A DNA stretch of 64,000 nucleotides from positions 248,001-312,000 of the forward strand of contig NZ_JAFCMB010000004.1 in NCBI RefSeq assembly GCF_018130145.1, written 5' to 3'. Each line of letters begins with the position of its first letter. Position 1 is the stretch's first letter. This document shows, in pieces, positions 27,066 through 34,877 of the stretch. The notes under the pieces are model-generated. The model saw only the letters and a program-made list of their open reading frames with translations, had not been told where the DNA came from and ran no database searches. The position numbers were made by a program, and so were the translations under genes. The DNA is from Bradyrhizobium sp. AUGA SZCCT0176. GTDB lineage: Bacteria; Pseudomonadota; Alphaproteobacteria; Rhizobiales; Xanthobacteraceae.

Positions 27066-27715
27066 TTGCGCTTCGCCTTGTTCTCGAAATGGCGAACCAG
27101 CAGGATCAGCGGGATGCTCATGGTCAGGTACATCAGCGCGACCAGCGTGAACACGCTGGTGTTCTTGAAGGTCGAGGATGCGATCAATTTGCCCTGCAAC
27201 GCCAGTTCGGCGACCGTGATGGTGGAGGCCTGCGAGGAATCCTTCAGCATCATGATCATGACGTTGCCATAGGGCGGCAGCACGATCCGGACCGCCTGCG
27301 GCAGCACCACGCGGCGCATGGTCAGCCACCAGCCCATCCCGATGGTCTGCGCCGCCTCGATCTGCCCCTTGTCGATCGCCTCGATGCCGGCCCGGAAATT
27401 CTCGGCCTGGTAGGCCGAATAGGCAATGCCGAGCCCGATAATCGAGGCCTGCAGCGCCGTCAGCGCGACGCCGAAATCGGGCATCACGAAATAGAGGTAG
27501 AACAGCAGCACGATGATCGGGATGCCGCGGATCACGTTGATCAGGCCGGCGCTCAGGCCGGTCAGGACCCGAATGCCGGAGACCCGCATCAGGGCCCATA
27601 GCAGGCCCAGAACGGTCGACAGCAGCAGCGAGCCGATGGTGACGACGACCGTCAGCCATACGCCCTGCAGCAGGATCGGCATGAACTCGACGGCATCGCG
27701 CAGGAAATTTTGCAT
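27062..27715 (-). CDS. Polar amino acid ABC transporter permease (HisM/GlnP family)
   Basis: A 217-residue inner-membrane permease with about five helices. The conserved EAA loop is [24 protein letters not shown]. The single permease gene suggests a homodimer. It sits between the binding protein (101 bases upstream, with a dispersed repeat in the gap) and the ATPase (four-base overlap). Confidence 0.92.
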   Translation of the reverse strand: MQNFLRDAVEFMPILLQGVWLTVVVTIGSLLLSTVLGLLWALMRVSGIRVLTGLSAGLINVIRGIPIIVLLFYLYFVMPDFGVALTALQASIIGLGIAYSAYQAENFRAGIEAIDKGQIEAAQTIGMGWWLTMRRVVLPQAVRIVLPPYGNVMIMMLKDSSQASTITVAELALQGKLIASSTFKNTSVFTLVALMYLTMSIPLILLVRHFENKAKRK

Positions 27716-27742
27716 CAGTTCATCACGCGTTGCCGGCTTTAT

Positions 27743-27795
27743 TTTTTGACGCGTTTTCCTTACGCGAACCGGTATCCACTTCGCTCGAAAACGCT
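27743..27795. repeat. Dispersed intergenic repeat, copy A
   Basis: About 50 bases closely matching the segment at 32030-32085 (shared TTTGACGCGTTTTC, ACGCGAACCGGT, TCCACTTCGCT blocks). In this copy GCGTTTTC (27751-27758) and GAAAACGC (27787-27794) form an 8-bp inverted repeat. It lies between the binding protein and the permease of one transport operon, where a hairpin could stabilise or attenuate the upstream message. Confidence 0.75.
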
Positions 27796-27816
27796 ATGCC
27801 GCATCAAGGGGCCTGA

Positions 27817-28584
27817 TCAGGAAGCTTTGGGCTTCAGACCCCATTTGTCGAGAATCTTGTCGAGGGCGCCATTGGCCTTGAGCTTGGCGAGCGAGGCGTT
27901 GATCTTACCGAGCAGTTCCTGGTCGGTCTTGCGGACCCCGATCGAGACCGTACCGACGGTGACCGGCTTATAGGAATCCACCAGCCGGACTTCGCCAAAC
28001 GCGCCCTGCTTCAGATTGTAGGCGAGGATCGGGAAGTCGGCGAAGCCGGCCTTGAGACGGCCCGCATTCACATCACGCAGAATATCCGGAATGGTGTCGT
28101 AGACCTTGACCTCACTGAACAATCCCGTCTTCTTCAACGCATCGACGAAGGCCGTTCCGACTTGGGCGCCGACCACCTCGCCCTTCAGATCTTCCTGCGA
28201 GGCATAGTTCTTGGCGTCGGCCTTCGGCACCACGAGACCCTCGCCATAGGTGTAGACGGCCTCCGAGAAATCGATCACTTCCTTGCGCGCGGCGGTGGCG
28301 AACATCGCCGCCGAGATGATGTCGATCTTGTTCGACGTCAGCGACGGCACCAGCGCGGAGAATTGCATCGGTTCGATCTGGACCTGGAAGCCGGCGTCCT
28401 TGCCGATCTCCGTGATCAGATCGACCATCACGCCCTGAATGCTGTTGGTCTTGGTTTCGAGGAAGGTGAAGGGCACGCCGGTCGGGGTCGAGCCGACCTT
28501 GAGCACCTGCTGCGCCGATGAAGGCGTGGCGGCGGCAAGGACGAGCGCCGCGGCCGCGGCCTGAACGAGACGTTTGAAAAGCAT
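27817..28584 (-). CDS. Polar amino acid ABC transporter substrate-binding protein
   Basis: A 255-residue periplasmic binding protein of the SBP_bac_3 family. It has a Sec signal peptide of about 24 residues (LFKRLVQAAAAALVLAAATPSSAQ) and then the lobe motifs VGSTPTGVPFTFLE, GVMVDLITEIGKDAGF and EGLVVPKADAKN. The ATG at 28584 gives a normal signal peptide; the frame is open 18 codons further. It is the first gene of the minus-strand operon, divergent from an XRE-cupin regulator. Confidence 0.9.
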   Translation of the reverse strand: MLFKRLVQAAAAALVLAAATPSSAQQVLKVGSTPTGVPFTFLETKTNSIQGVMVDLITEIGKDAGFQVQIEPMQFSALVPSLTSNKIDIISAAMFATAARKEVIDFSEAVYTYGEGLVVPKADAKNYASQEDLKGEVVGAQVGTAFVDALKKTGLFSEVKVYDTIPDILRDVNAGRLKAGFADFPILAYNLKQGAFGEVRLVDSYKPVTVGTVSIGVRKTDQELLGKINASLAKLKANGALDKILDKWGLKPKAS

Positions 28585-28668
28585 CGTACCCCTCAACTGT
28601 TTGGGCACCGGGCGGCGAATTTGCCTCATCGTCAACAAGCCAGTTGCAGGTTTCGCCGTCCAAGCCTA

Positions 28669-28736
28669 TTTTCACAACCATGAAATTATGGACACATTGC
28701 CCGGAATTGCGCAAGCGGGATTTTCATACACATGAA
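28669..28736. promoter_or_regulatory. Paired operator-like dyads between the importer operon and the XRE-cupin regulator
   Basis: Two 16-base sites, 28669-28684 and 28721-28736, share TTTTCA-N4-CATGAA. The N4 spacer differs at three of its four positions. The second contains the perfect dyad TTCAT-ACAC-ATGAA. Their starts are 52 bases apart, about five helical turns, so a protein would meet both on the same DNA face. Position between divergent genes suggests binding by the regulator at 28751. Confidence 0.6.
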
Positions 28737-28750
28737 GGACGCGGTTTGAC

Positions 28751-29368
28751 GTGAGCGGCGGCAAGCGCATGAGCAAGAAGGCCGTCAAGGCCGAACCGGC
28801 GGTGGACGTCGCGGTCGGGCAGCGCCTCCGCGACCTGCGGCGAAGCCGCAAGCTGTCGCTTGAAACGATTGCCGCCCGCACCGATCTGTCGATCGGCTTT
28901 CTCAGCCAGATCGAACGCGGCCTGTCCTCGCCTTCGCTGCGGGTGTTGGCGACCATCGCCGACGTGCTGGGCGTCGGCATCGCCGGCCTGTTCGGCGCCA
29001 AGGAAGCGGCCGGAAGCGGCTCGGAAGCCATTGTCACCCGCGAACCGCAGCGCGCCGAGTTGAATTTGTGGCGCACCGGCATCTCCAAGCAGTTGCTCAG
29101 CCCGTCGGGTTCTGAAGGCCGACTCAATCTGTTTCTGGTCCACATGGAGCCCGCCGGCAGCACCGGTGACGAATTGTATACGCATGACGGCGAGGAAGCC
29201 GGTCTCGTGCTCGAAGGCGAAATGAAACTCACGGTCGATGCCGAAAGCTGGACGCTCAAGACCGGCGACAGTTTCCGTTTCGCCAGCCGCCGCCCGCACC
29301 GTTTCAGCAATCCGTCTGACAAGGCCAAGGCGGTGGTGCTGTGGGTGAATTGCGTTTCGGCGCAGTAG
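28751..29368 (+). CDS. XRE-family regulator with C-terminal cupin domain
   Basis: A 205-residue regulator. The helix-turn-helix is at residues 19-75 (RLRDLRRSRKLSLETIAARTDLSIGFLSQIERGLSSPS). A cupin sensor is at about residues 130-200 (GEEAGLVLEGEMKL, GDSFRFASRRPHRFSNP). Such proteins sense a small metabolite and control adjacent amine or amino acid uptake and oxidation genes. It is divergent from the polar amino acid importer and oxidase operon. GTG 28751 has AAGGA upstream; ATG 28769 is the alternative start. Confidence 0.87.
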   Translation: MSGGKRMSKKAVKAEPAVDVAVGQRLRDLRRSRKLSLETIAARTDLSIGFLSQIERGLSSPSLRVLATIADVLGVGIAGLFGAKEAAGSGSEAIVTREPQRAELNLWRTGISKQLLSPSGSEGRLNLFLVHMEPAGSTGDELYTHDGEEAGLVLEGEMKLTVDAESWTLKTGDSFRFASRRPHRFSNPSDKAKAVVLWVNCVSAQ

Positions 29369-29370
29369 CT

Positions 29371-29508
29371 GTCGTCCCGGCGGAGGCCGATGCGCAATTG
29401 CGCATCGGGGGACCCATACCGCGTGATCTCTCAATAGAGGCTCGGTAGCAGAGACCGTTCGCAAAACTACTCCCTGGGGTTATGGGTCCCGGCCTTCGCC
29501 GGGACGAC
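29371..29508. repeat. Intergenic inverted-repeat element 1
   Basis: 18-base arms at 29371-29388 and 29491-29508 are inverted copies with one mismatch. The left arm is followed by a perfect 20-base palindrome at 29388-29407. Elements of this form, with CCGGCGAAGGCCGGGAC-like ends, recur in bradyrhizobial intergenic DNA as far as I recall. No coding potential. Confidence 0.75.
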
Positions 29509-29519
29509 AAGGATACAGT

Positions 29520-29935
29520 TTCGCTTTCTCGCGACGCACTGCGCCCGAGCTTTGCCAGAAACTTCCTTGCCCTCCAATGAGAGGGCGCAGGGAAGACCGG
29601 GTGCGCGCTGCACCCGCGGTCCCGTGTGCGGTTTGCACAAAAAAGGCTGCACACGAGCATACAGGGCAGCGGAGAACACCCGGCCTTCCCTGCGCAATGG
29701 CTTTACGGCTTATGCCGTGCTCTCCCCGGAGACGAGTTCTTGGTTGACTCCGTCACCGCCGGTTCAGCTTGCGCTTCTCCGACAGCTTGACGCCTGCCAC
29801 GGGCGCCAGGACCACACGGTTTTGCCGTACGCTTATCCACGCCGTCGTCGAGGCGCAAACCAGCGTCCACCGCAACCCGTCCAACGTCCGTGACGACGGC
29901 CGACGCCCTTCTGAGGAGGACGGGATGGGCGAATA
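29520..29935. repeat. Intergenic repeat element 2, large structured non-coding segment
   Basis: This stretch of about 415 bases has no convincing gene. It contains 19-base arms at 29585-29603 and 29677-29695 that are inverted copies with one mismatch, so a long hairpin is possible. The composition and wording (for example ACTTCCTTGCCCTCCAATGA and the GCTCTCCCCGG block) resemble a repeat family I recall from Bradyrhizobium and Rhodopseudomonas genomes. That assignment is from memory. Its role is unknown. Confidence 0.55.
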
Positions 29936-29952
29936 TATGCCCCTGATTTGTG

Positions 29953-30011
29953 TTCTGGTAACCAGAAATATTTTTTATTTCGGGGCTTGACACGATTTCT
30001 GTAAATCAGAA
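29953..30011. promoter_or_regulatory. Two TTCTG-N5-CAGAA dyads upstream of the carbamoylase gene
   Basis: Identical dyads TTCTG-N5-CAGAA occur at 29953-29967 and 29997-30011, 44 bases apart centre to centre, about four helical turns. Each is also associated with a CTGATTTG octamer (29943-29950 and 30012-30019). They lie about 105 and 150 bases before the predicted -12 element at 30108, where enhancer-binding proteins usually sit. Confidence 0.6.
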
Positions 30012-30096
30012 CTGATTTGCCCGACGGGCCAGATGTTGTGGTCCGTAGCCCGGAGGAGCAGAGTGATTTTCAGGAATTCTCGCACCGGCCGCGCCT

Positions 30097-30112
30097 TGGC
30101 ACGCGTTCTGCA
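30097..30112 (+). promoter_or_regulatory. Sigma-54 (RpoN) promoter
   Basis: TGGCACG (30097-30103), four bases, then CTGCA (30108-30112). GG and GC are separated by exactly 10 bases, as sigma-54 requires, with one mismatch to TGGCACG-N4-TTGCA. It lies about 40 bases before the carbamoylase start, giving a short leader. A nitrogen-regulated promoter suits an enzyme that releases ammonia and amino acid. Confidence 0.65.
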
Positions 30113-30151
30113 CTGTGCCGAGCAACCCGGTAACGGATCAAAGGAAAGACA

Positions 30152-31126
30152 GTGGCAAGATTTGTGAACGTCGCAGCGGGACAGTTGGGCCCTGTCGCCC
30201 GAAGCGAAACGAGGACCGAGGTTGTCGCGCGGCTGATGGCGTTGATGCGCCAGGCGCACGCCAACGGATGCGACCTGATCGTCTATCCCGAGCTGGCGCT
30301 GACGACGTTTTTTCCGCGCTGGTACATGGAGGATCAGGCGGAAATCGATTCCTTCTTCGAGCATGAGATGCCCGGTCCGCAGACGCGCGCTTTGTTCGAC
30401 CTGGCCCGGGAACTGGGCATCGGATTTTGCCTGGGTTACGCCGAACTGGCGGTCGAGAACGGCGAAACCCATCGGCACAACACCTCTATCCTCGTGGACA
30501 AGCGCGGCAAAACCATTTCCAGGTATCGCAAAGTGCATTTGCCCGGCCACGCCGAACACGAGCCCTGGCGTCGATTTCAGCATCTGGAAAAGCGCTACTT
30601 CGAGCCCGGCTCCGGCTTTGGCGTGGCCGACGCGTTCAATGGCGCGATCGGCATGGCGATCTGCAATGATCGCCGCTGGCCCGAAACCTATCGCGTCATG
30701 GGACTGCAGGGCGTCGAAATGGTGCTGATCGGCTACAACACGCCGGTGCATAATCCGCCCGCGCCTGATCATGACGACCTCTCGCTGTTCCACAATCGTC
30801 TTGTGATGCAGTCCGGCGCCTACCAGAACGGGACTTGGGTCGTCGGCGTCGCCAAGGCCGGGATCGAAGAGGGCGTCGACCAGATTGGCGGTAGCTGCAT
30901 TGTGGCGCCATCAGGTGAAATCGTCGCCGCCTGCACGACCAAAGGTGACGAAATCGCATTGGCGCGCTGTGATCTGGATTTGTGCAACTCCTACAAGCGC
31001 ACCACCTTCAACTTCGACGTCCACCGGCAGCCCCATGCCTACGGGCTGATTGTCGAACGAAGGGGACAGCACATGATGGCGGATGGAACGCCCGTGCCTT
31101 CGGGCAAAAGCGGTCGCGGCCTGTAG
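30152..31126 (+). CDS. N-carbamoyl-D-amino-acid hydrolase (nitrilase superfamily)
   Basis: This 324-residue amidohydrolase converts N-carbamoyl-amino acids to amino acid, CO2 and ammonia. The catalytic triad is in the expected places: Glu47 (YPELALTTFFPRW), Lys127 (RYRKVHLPG) and Cys171 (MAICNDRRWPETY). These nearly match the Glu47/Lys127/Cys172 set of the Agrobacterium enzyme. The NDRRWPE context is typical of D-carbamoylases. The gene stands alone, without hydantoinase beside it. Its start is a GTG preceded by GGAAAG. Upstream are a sigma-54-like promoter and two dyads. Confidence 0.92.
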   Translation: MARFVNVAAGQLGPVARSETRTEVVARLMALMRQAHANGCDLIVYPELALTTFFPRWYMEDQAEIDSFFEHEMPGPQTRALFDLARELGIGFCLGYAELAVENGETHRHNTSILVDKRGKTISRYRKVHLPGHAEHEPWRRFQHLEKRYFEPGSGFGVADAFNGAIGMAICNDRRWPETYRVMGLQGVEMVLIGYNTPVHNPPAPDHDDLSLFHNRLVMQSGAYQNGTWVVGVAKAGIEEGVDQIGGSCIVAPSGEIVAACTTKGDEIALARCDLDLCNSYKRTTFNFDVHRQPHAYGLIVERRGQHMMADGTPVPSGKSGRGL

Positions 31127-31232
31127 CCTGGATGAACCAACGGGTCGCGCGAATGCACGCCCGATGACAGGCTCCCCGCTATCCGGGTATTTTCCCGCAC
31201 GGCCCCGCATGTCGCGCGCTCATGCGGGCTAC
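31123..31232. repeat. Dispersed GTAGCC/GGCTAC inverted repeat, copy 1
   Basis: The left arm at 31123-31135 and the right arm at 31220-31232 are near-inverted copies. The right half matches the element at 33325-33385. The 338-base gap between the carbamoylase and the phasin otherwise shows no gene; a short open frame through it is repeat sequence. Confidence 0.65.
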
Positions 31233-31464
31233 GCGCTCAACGTCGTCATGCCCGGGCTGAAGCGCGAAGCGCGTCTTCGCGCAAGATTTCCCGATTACCG
31301 AAAAATTCCGACGCGAGAGTCAGAAAGCGAACGGAAGCCCCGGCGTTAGTCAGCCATATCTTGTTCAGGCAGGCGCGAGGCGGATGTCCCAGGCAGCACC
31401 TTTAGGAAGCTCCCTCGGAAGGTCCAAGCGCAAATCCGTTGACGACTTGAAAGGATGAAAACCC

Positions 31465-31944
31465 GTGGGAAAGGCCGATATTAAAGCCAAAGCGAACACC
31501 GATACGCCGAATGCGAAGGTCGATACGAATGAAAAGCGGAACTTTGACGGTTTCACGATGCCGGGAATTTTCCGCGGGATCGCCGAGCAGGGTATGGTGC
31601 GGACAAAGGACAACTACGAGAAGTTACAGGCTGCCTCGGGGGAGATAGCCGACATTCTCAGCGAAACCTATTCGACCAATGCAAAGACCTCCGCGGATTA
31701 CGGGATCAAGGTCATCGAGATCGCGGGCGCCAACACCAACTCCGCCTTCGATTTTCTCGCCAAACTCATGGACACGAAGTCGCTCTCGGAAATCATGCAG
31801 CTGTCAGCCGCGCAGACCCGCAAGAACTTCGAAGCCACGTCCGCGCAGAACAAGGAACTTTGGCAGCTCGCCCAGAAAGTCGCGACCGAGACGGCCGAGC
31901 CGATCAAGAAGGGCCTCACCAAGGTCCTGCAGAAAGCCTCCTAA
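31465..31944 (+). CDS. Phasin family protein
   Basis: A 159-residue protein with a lysine-rich N-terminus and a long amphipathic helical region (TKDNYEKLQAASGEIADILSETYSTNAKTSADYGIKVIEIAGANTNSAFDF, given here by its position, residues about 48-98). The FEATSAQNKELW and KVATETAEPIKKGL segments are typical of phasins that coat polyhydroxyalkanoate granules. It starts with GTG after AAAGGA. It stands alone between repeats. A strong hairpin follows 40 bases after the stop. Confidence 0.85.
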   Translation: MGKADIKAKANTDTPNAKVDTNEKRNFDGFTMPGIFRGIAEQGMVRTKDNYEKLQAASGEIADILSETYSTNAKTSADYGIKVIEIAGANTNSAFDFLAKLMDTKSLSEIMQLSAAQTRKNFEATSAQNKELWQLAQKVATETAEPIKKGLTKVLQKAS

Positions 31945-31981
31945 AATCGAACTTCCCAGGTCGCCGGGATCGGCTGGAACA

Positions 31982-32085
31982 AGAGCCTTTTCCGTTCCGA
32001 TGGAATCGGAACGGGGCTCTAGATTCCTATTTTGACGCGTTTTCTTCACGCGAACCGGTGTCCACTTCGCTGGAAAGAGCTCTAG
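31982..32085. repeat. Hairpin plus dispersed repeat, copy B, after the phasin gene
   Basis: Nested inverted repeats: AGAGCC (31982-31987) with GGCTCT (32015-32020), and CCGTTCCGAT (31992-32001) with ATCGGAACGG (32005-32014). Together they give a 16-bp stem with a four-base bulge and a three-base loop. This could end the phasin transcript. It continues into a segment at 32030-32085 that closely matches 27743-27795. Confidence 0.7.
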
Positions 32086-32169
32086 CCGCCTCCGGTGAGA
32101 AGAGGTGCGTCCAGCCGATGGCGAACGGACACGTTGCTGCGACACGACAACGGAACAGGGAGAAACAAC

Positions 32170-32397
32170 ATGGGTATCGTCATGATCAAGTGCCCTCAAA
32201 CGGGACGCGAGATCCCGACGGGTATCAAGGCGGATCGGGAAAAGTTTCGGTGCAGCGTGGTGTTCTTCGCGCGCACCTTCTGCTCACTCTGCAAAGCCAA
32301 TCACGAATGGTTCGCCAAGGATGCCTGGGTCAAGGAAGCCTGGGTTCATGAGCCAAGCGGGGCGGCGGAGATCAATGGCCTCTTGGCCGCGGGCTAG
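32170..32397 (+). CDS. Small conserved cysteine-containing protein of unknown function
   Basis: A 75-residue protein. It begins MIKCPQTGREIPTGI and has a second cysteine pair CSLC at about residues 38-41 followed by NHEWF. The CP-x(n)-C-x2-C spacing suggests a degraded or small zinc ribbon. An upstream GGGAGAAACAAC supports the start. Its 3' end overlaps the convergent Crp-type gene by 26 bases. Function unknown. Confidence 0.7.
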   Translation: MGIVMIKCPQTGREIPTGIKADREKFRCSVVFFARTFCSLCKANHEWFAKDAWVKEAWVHEPSGAAEINGLLAAG

Positions 32398-33205
32398 TCC
32401 CATGCGTTCGCGGGTGCCGCTGCGCGACATCCACCTTGGCCAAAAGCGGATCTGGCGCGCGGAGGATTTTATGTACCGGAGGCATGTGAGGCTTCATTCC
32501 TTCAGGCGAAACGATATGATCGATTCTGCGGCGCATGACGTCGTAGCACTCGCATGCCGCGGATTCGAGCCGCGGCCTGTCAATCTCGATCAGGCCCCGC
32601 CGATTAGACCGGATAGCCCGCAACGTCCGCAGCTTGTGCACGACATGCGTCACGGTCGTTCGACGTACGCCAAGCAGCTCCGCAAGCGCCTCTTGCGTCA
32701 GCGGCAGGAAATCACCGTCGACGCGATCGTGGATGTGGAGCAACCACCGGGCCAAGCGGGCCTCGACCGAGTGCAGCGCATTGCAGGCGGCGACGTGCTG
32801 GAATTGCGCCAATAGCACCCTGGTGTAGATCTGGACCGCCTCTTTGATGGCGGCACTGCGGCTGAGGGCCGCCTCAAATCTTGCCGGAGAAATTTGCAAC
32901 GAGGTTCCGGCCACGCGGACGACCGCCGTCATCGGAGAGCGGGAAGGTCCCAGCGCGGACAAGATGCCCACGGCGCCCTCATTGCCGACGACCGCGGTTG
33001 CCACCGTTTGTCCGTTTGGCATGTCCATGATGAACGCGATCGTCCCGCTGAGGGGGAAATAGATCTGTTCAACCAGGTCTCCCGATCGAACCAGCACTGC
33101 ATCGCCTTCAAGCGACACTTTGCGCAGGTGAGGCGCAAGCAAATCAAAATCTGCCGCTGGCAACGCAGCTAACAGTCGATTACCTACCCTGGTAGTGCGC
33201 TCCAT
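32372..33205 (-). CDS. Crp/Fnr-family transcriptional regulator
   Basis: A 277-residue regulator. The N-terminal cyclic-nucleotide-binding-like domain (residues 10-130, EGDAVLVRSGDLVEQIYFPLSG) is followed by a winged helix (LTQEALAELLGVRRTTVTHVVHKLRTLRAI, residues about 172-201). The N-terminus has no cysteine set for an FNR-type cluster. It also lacks the full cAMP-binding signature, so its signal is unknown. The last 35 residues extend past the usual family end. The ATG at 33205 was chosen because the upstream open frame is repeat DNA. Confidence 0.85.
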   Translation of the reverse strand: MERTTRVGNRLLAALPAADFDLLAPHLRKVSLEGDAVLVRSGDLVEQIYFPLSGTIAFIMDMPNGQTVATAVVGNEGAVGILSALGPSRSPMTAVVRVAGTSLQISPARFEAALSRSAAIKEAVQIYTRVLLAQFQHVAACNALHSVEARLARWLLHIHDRVDGDFLPLTQEALAELLGVRRTTVTHVVHKLRTLRAIRSNRRGLIEIDRPRLESAACECYDVMRRRIDHIVSPEGMKPHMPPVHKILRAPDPLLAKVDVAQRHPRTHGTSPRPRGH

Positions 33206-33324
33206 CACGGGAAACTCCTCCCTCGACGGCCGGCTCTCCGCAGAGTACTCTTGGCACCACGCTGCGCAAGTAGCAGATTGGGCCTTGGTACCGAAACCTA
33301 CTGCGCCAGAGATAGTTCCAGCCT

Positions 33325-33385
33325 GTAGCCCGGATGAGGTATTGTCCCGGCACCGCCCGCATGTCGCTGCGCTCATGCGGGCTAC
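33325..33385. repeat. Dispersed GTAGCC/GGCTAC inverted repeat, copy 2
   Basis: GTAGCCCGGATGA (33325-33337) and TCATGCGGGCTAC (33373-33385) are inverted copies with one mismatch in 13. This is the same family as 31123-31232. The 335-base gap 33206-33540 holds only this and the next repeat. Confidence 0.7.
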
Positions 33386-33411
33386 GCGTTGCGCTCGATA
33401 CCGCCCGCCCC

Positions 33412-33522
33412 CGTCATTGCGAGCGAAGCGAAGCAATCCATCGCGCCGCAAGCGGAGAAATGGATTGCTTCGTCGCTGCGCTCCCTTGCGCAAACGCATC
33501 GCGTTTATCGCAGGCAATGACG
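33412..33522. repeat. Dispersed CGTCATTGC/GCAATGACG inverted repeat
   Basis: Outer arms CGTCATTGC (33412-33420) and GCAATGACG (33514-33522) and inner arms GAAGCAATCCA (33430-33440) and TGGATTGCTTC (33461-33471) are perfect inverted copies. This is a common intergenic repeat in rhizobial and related genomes. Confidence 0.8.
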
Positions 33523-33540
33523 GCGCACGGCGATATCCCC

Positions 33541-34806
33541 TCACCCAAACCGGTGATCGTATCGGCTAAGCGCCAGCTCCTTCACATCGATATCCGGCTT
33601 GCGGCCCGAGAGCATGTCCGCGAGCACCCTCCCCGAACCGCACGCCATGGTCCAGCCGAGCGTGCCGTGTCCGGTGTTGAGATGGAGATTACTGTAGCGC
33701 GTCGGGCCGATTACCGGCGGGCCGTCGGGCGTCATCGGCCGCAGGCCGCTCCAGAATGTCGCCTTGTCGATGTCGCCGCCGCGCGGAAACAGTTCGGTCA
33801 GTGAATAATCGAGCGTCGCGCGCCGCGCCGGATAGAGCCTGTCGGAGTACCCCGAAATTTCCGCGGTGCCGCCGACACGGATTCGATCACCGAGTCGCGT
33901 GATCGCGACCTTGTAGCTTTCGTCCATCACGGTCGATACCGGTGCGGCGTCGGGATCCGATATCGGCACCGTGATCGAATAGCCTTTTACGGGATAGACC
34001 GGCAGCGAAATGCCCACCGGCCGCAGCAGCCGCGGCGACCAGCTGCCGAGTGCGACGACATAGGCATCGGCCTGCAACACGCCATTGGAGGTGGCGACGC
34101 CTGATATGCGCGACGCATCCGCGATCAATCCCTCGATGCCGACATTGAAGGCAAAGCGCACGCCGAGCTTTTCGGCCTCGAGCGCGAGCGCCTGCGTGAA
34201 CATGTGGCAATCGCCGGTCTCGTCCTGCGGCAGGCGAAGCCCGCCGGCGATCTTTTCCGAAACCTTCGCTAGCGCCGGCTCCGCGGCAATGCAGCCGGCG
34301 CGATCGAGCACTTCATAAGGCACGCCGTTTTGTTTCAGTACGGCGATATCGTCGGCCGTGCCGTCGAGCTGTGCCGCGTAGCGGAACAGCTGCAACGTGC
34401 CGCGCTCGCGCTCGTCATAGCGAATGCCGATCTCGCTGCGCAACGCGCGCAAGGCATCGCGGCTGTATTCGGCGATCGGAATCATCCGCCGCTTGTTGAC
34501 CGCGTAGCGCTCCGATGTGCAGTTGCGCAGCATCTTCAGCAGCCAGAGCCACATCACGGGATCGACCTTCGGCCGGATCACCAGCGGACCGTGCTTCATC
34601 AGAAGCCATTTGATCGCCTTGACCGGCACGCCCGGCCCCGCCCATGGCGAGGAATAGCCGGGCGACACTTCGCCGGCGTTGGCAAAACTGGTCTCCAGCG
34701 CAGGTTTCGGCTGACGGTCGACGACCGTCACCTCATGGCCGGCTTTGGCGAGATAATAGGCTGACGTGACGCCGATGACGCCACTGCCGAGAATCAAAAC
34801 TTTCAC
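33541..34806 (-). CDS. dadA: D-amino acid dehydrogenase
   Basis: A 421-residue membrane-associated flavoprotein that oxidises D-amino acids to 2-oxo acids and passes electrons to the respiratory chain. The N-terminal FAD motif is [21 protein letters not shown]. The DadA-typical segments [22 protein letters not shown] and [18 protein letters not shown] are present, as is the C-terminal [16 protein letters not shown]. It lies 71 bases after an omega-aminotransferase gene on the same strand. D-amino acids from the carbamoylase at 30152 could be a substrate, though that link is inference. Confidence 0.93.
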   Translation of the reverse strand: MKVLILGSGVIGVTSAYYLAKAGHEVTVVDRQPKPALETSFANAGEVSPGYSSPWAGPGVPVKAIKWLLMKHGPLVIRPKVDPVMWLWLLKMLRNCTSERYAVNKRRMIPIAEYSRDALRALRSEIGIRYDERERGTLQLFRYAAQLDGTADDIAVLKQNGVPYEVLDRAGCIAAEPALAKVSEKIAGGLRLPQDETGDCHMFTQALALEAEKLGVRFAFNVGIEGLIADASRISGVATSNGVLQADAYVVALGSWSPRLLRPVGISLPVYPVKGYSITVPISDPDAAPVSTVMDESYKVAITRLGDRIRVGGTAEISGYSDRLYPARRATLDYSLTELFPRGGDIDKATFWSGLRPMTPDGPPVIGPTRYSNLHLNTGHGTLGWTMACGSGRVLADMLSGRKPDIDVKELALSRYDHRFG

Positions 34807-34877
34807 GATCCCTCATGCTTCTGCCGCGGCATCGTTCGATCACCGCACGATAGTCGATGCCGCAGTTAGAGCAAGGA

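Noticed and set aside
29552..29990. Possible small genes in the repeat-rich gap
   Set aside because: Frames are short, overlap inverted repeats and show no family motif or start signal.
31083..31349. Short open frame after the carbamoylase
   Set aside because: It consists largely of a dispersed inverted repeat and lacks a ribosome-binding site.
33251..33266. TTGGCACC...TGCG as a second sigma-54 promoter
   Set aside because: The GG to GC spacing is nine, not ten, and it does not face a gene start.
33195..33804. Plus-strand open frames between the Crp-type gene and dadA
   Set aside because: They run through two repeat elements and into dadA on the other strand.
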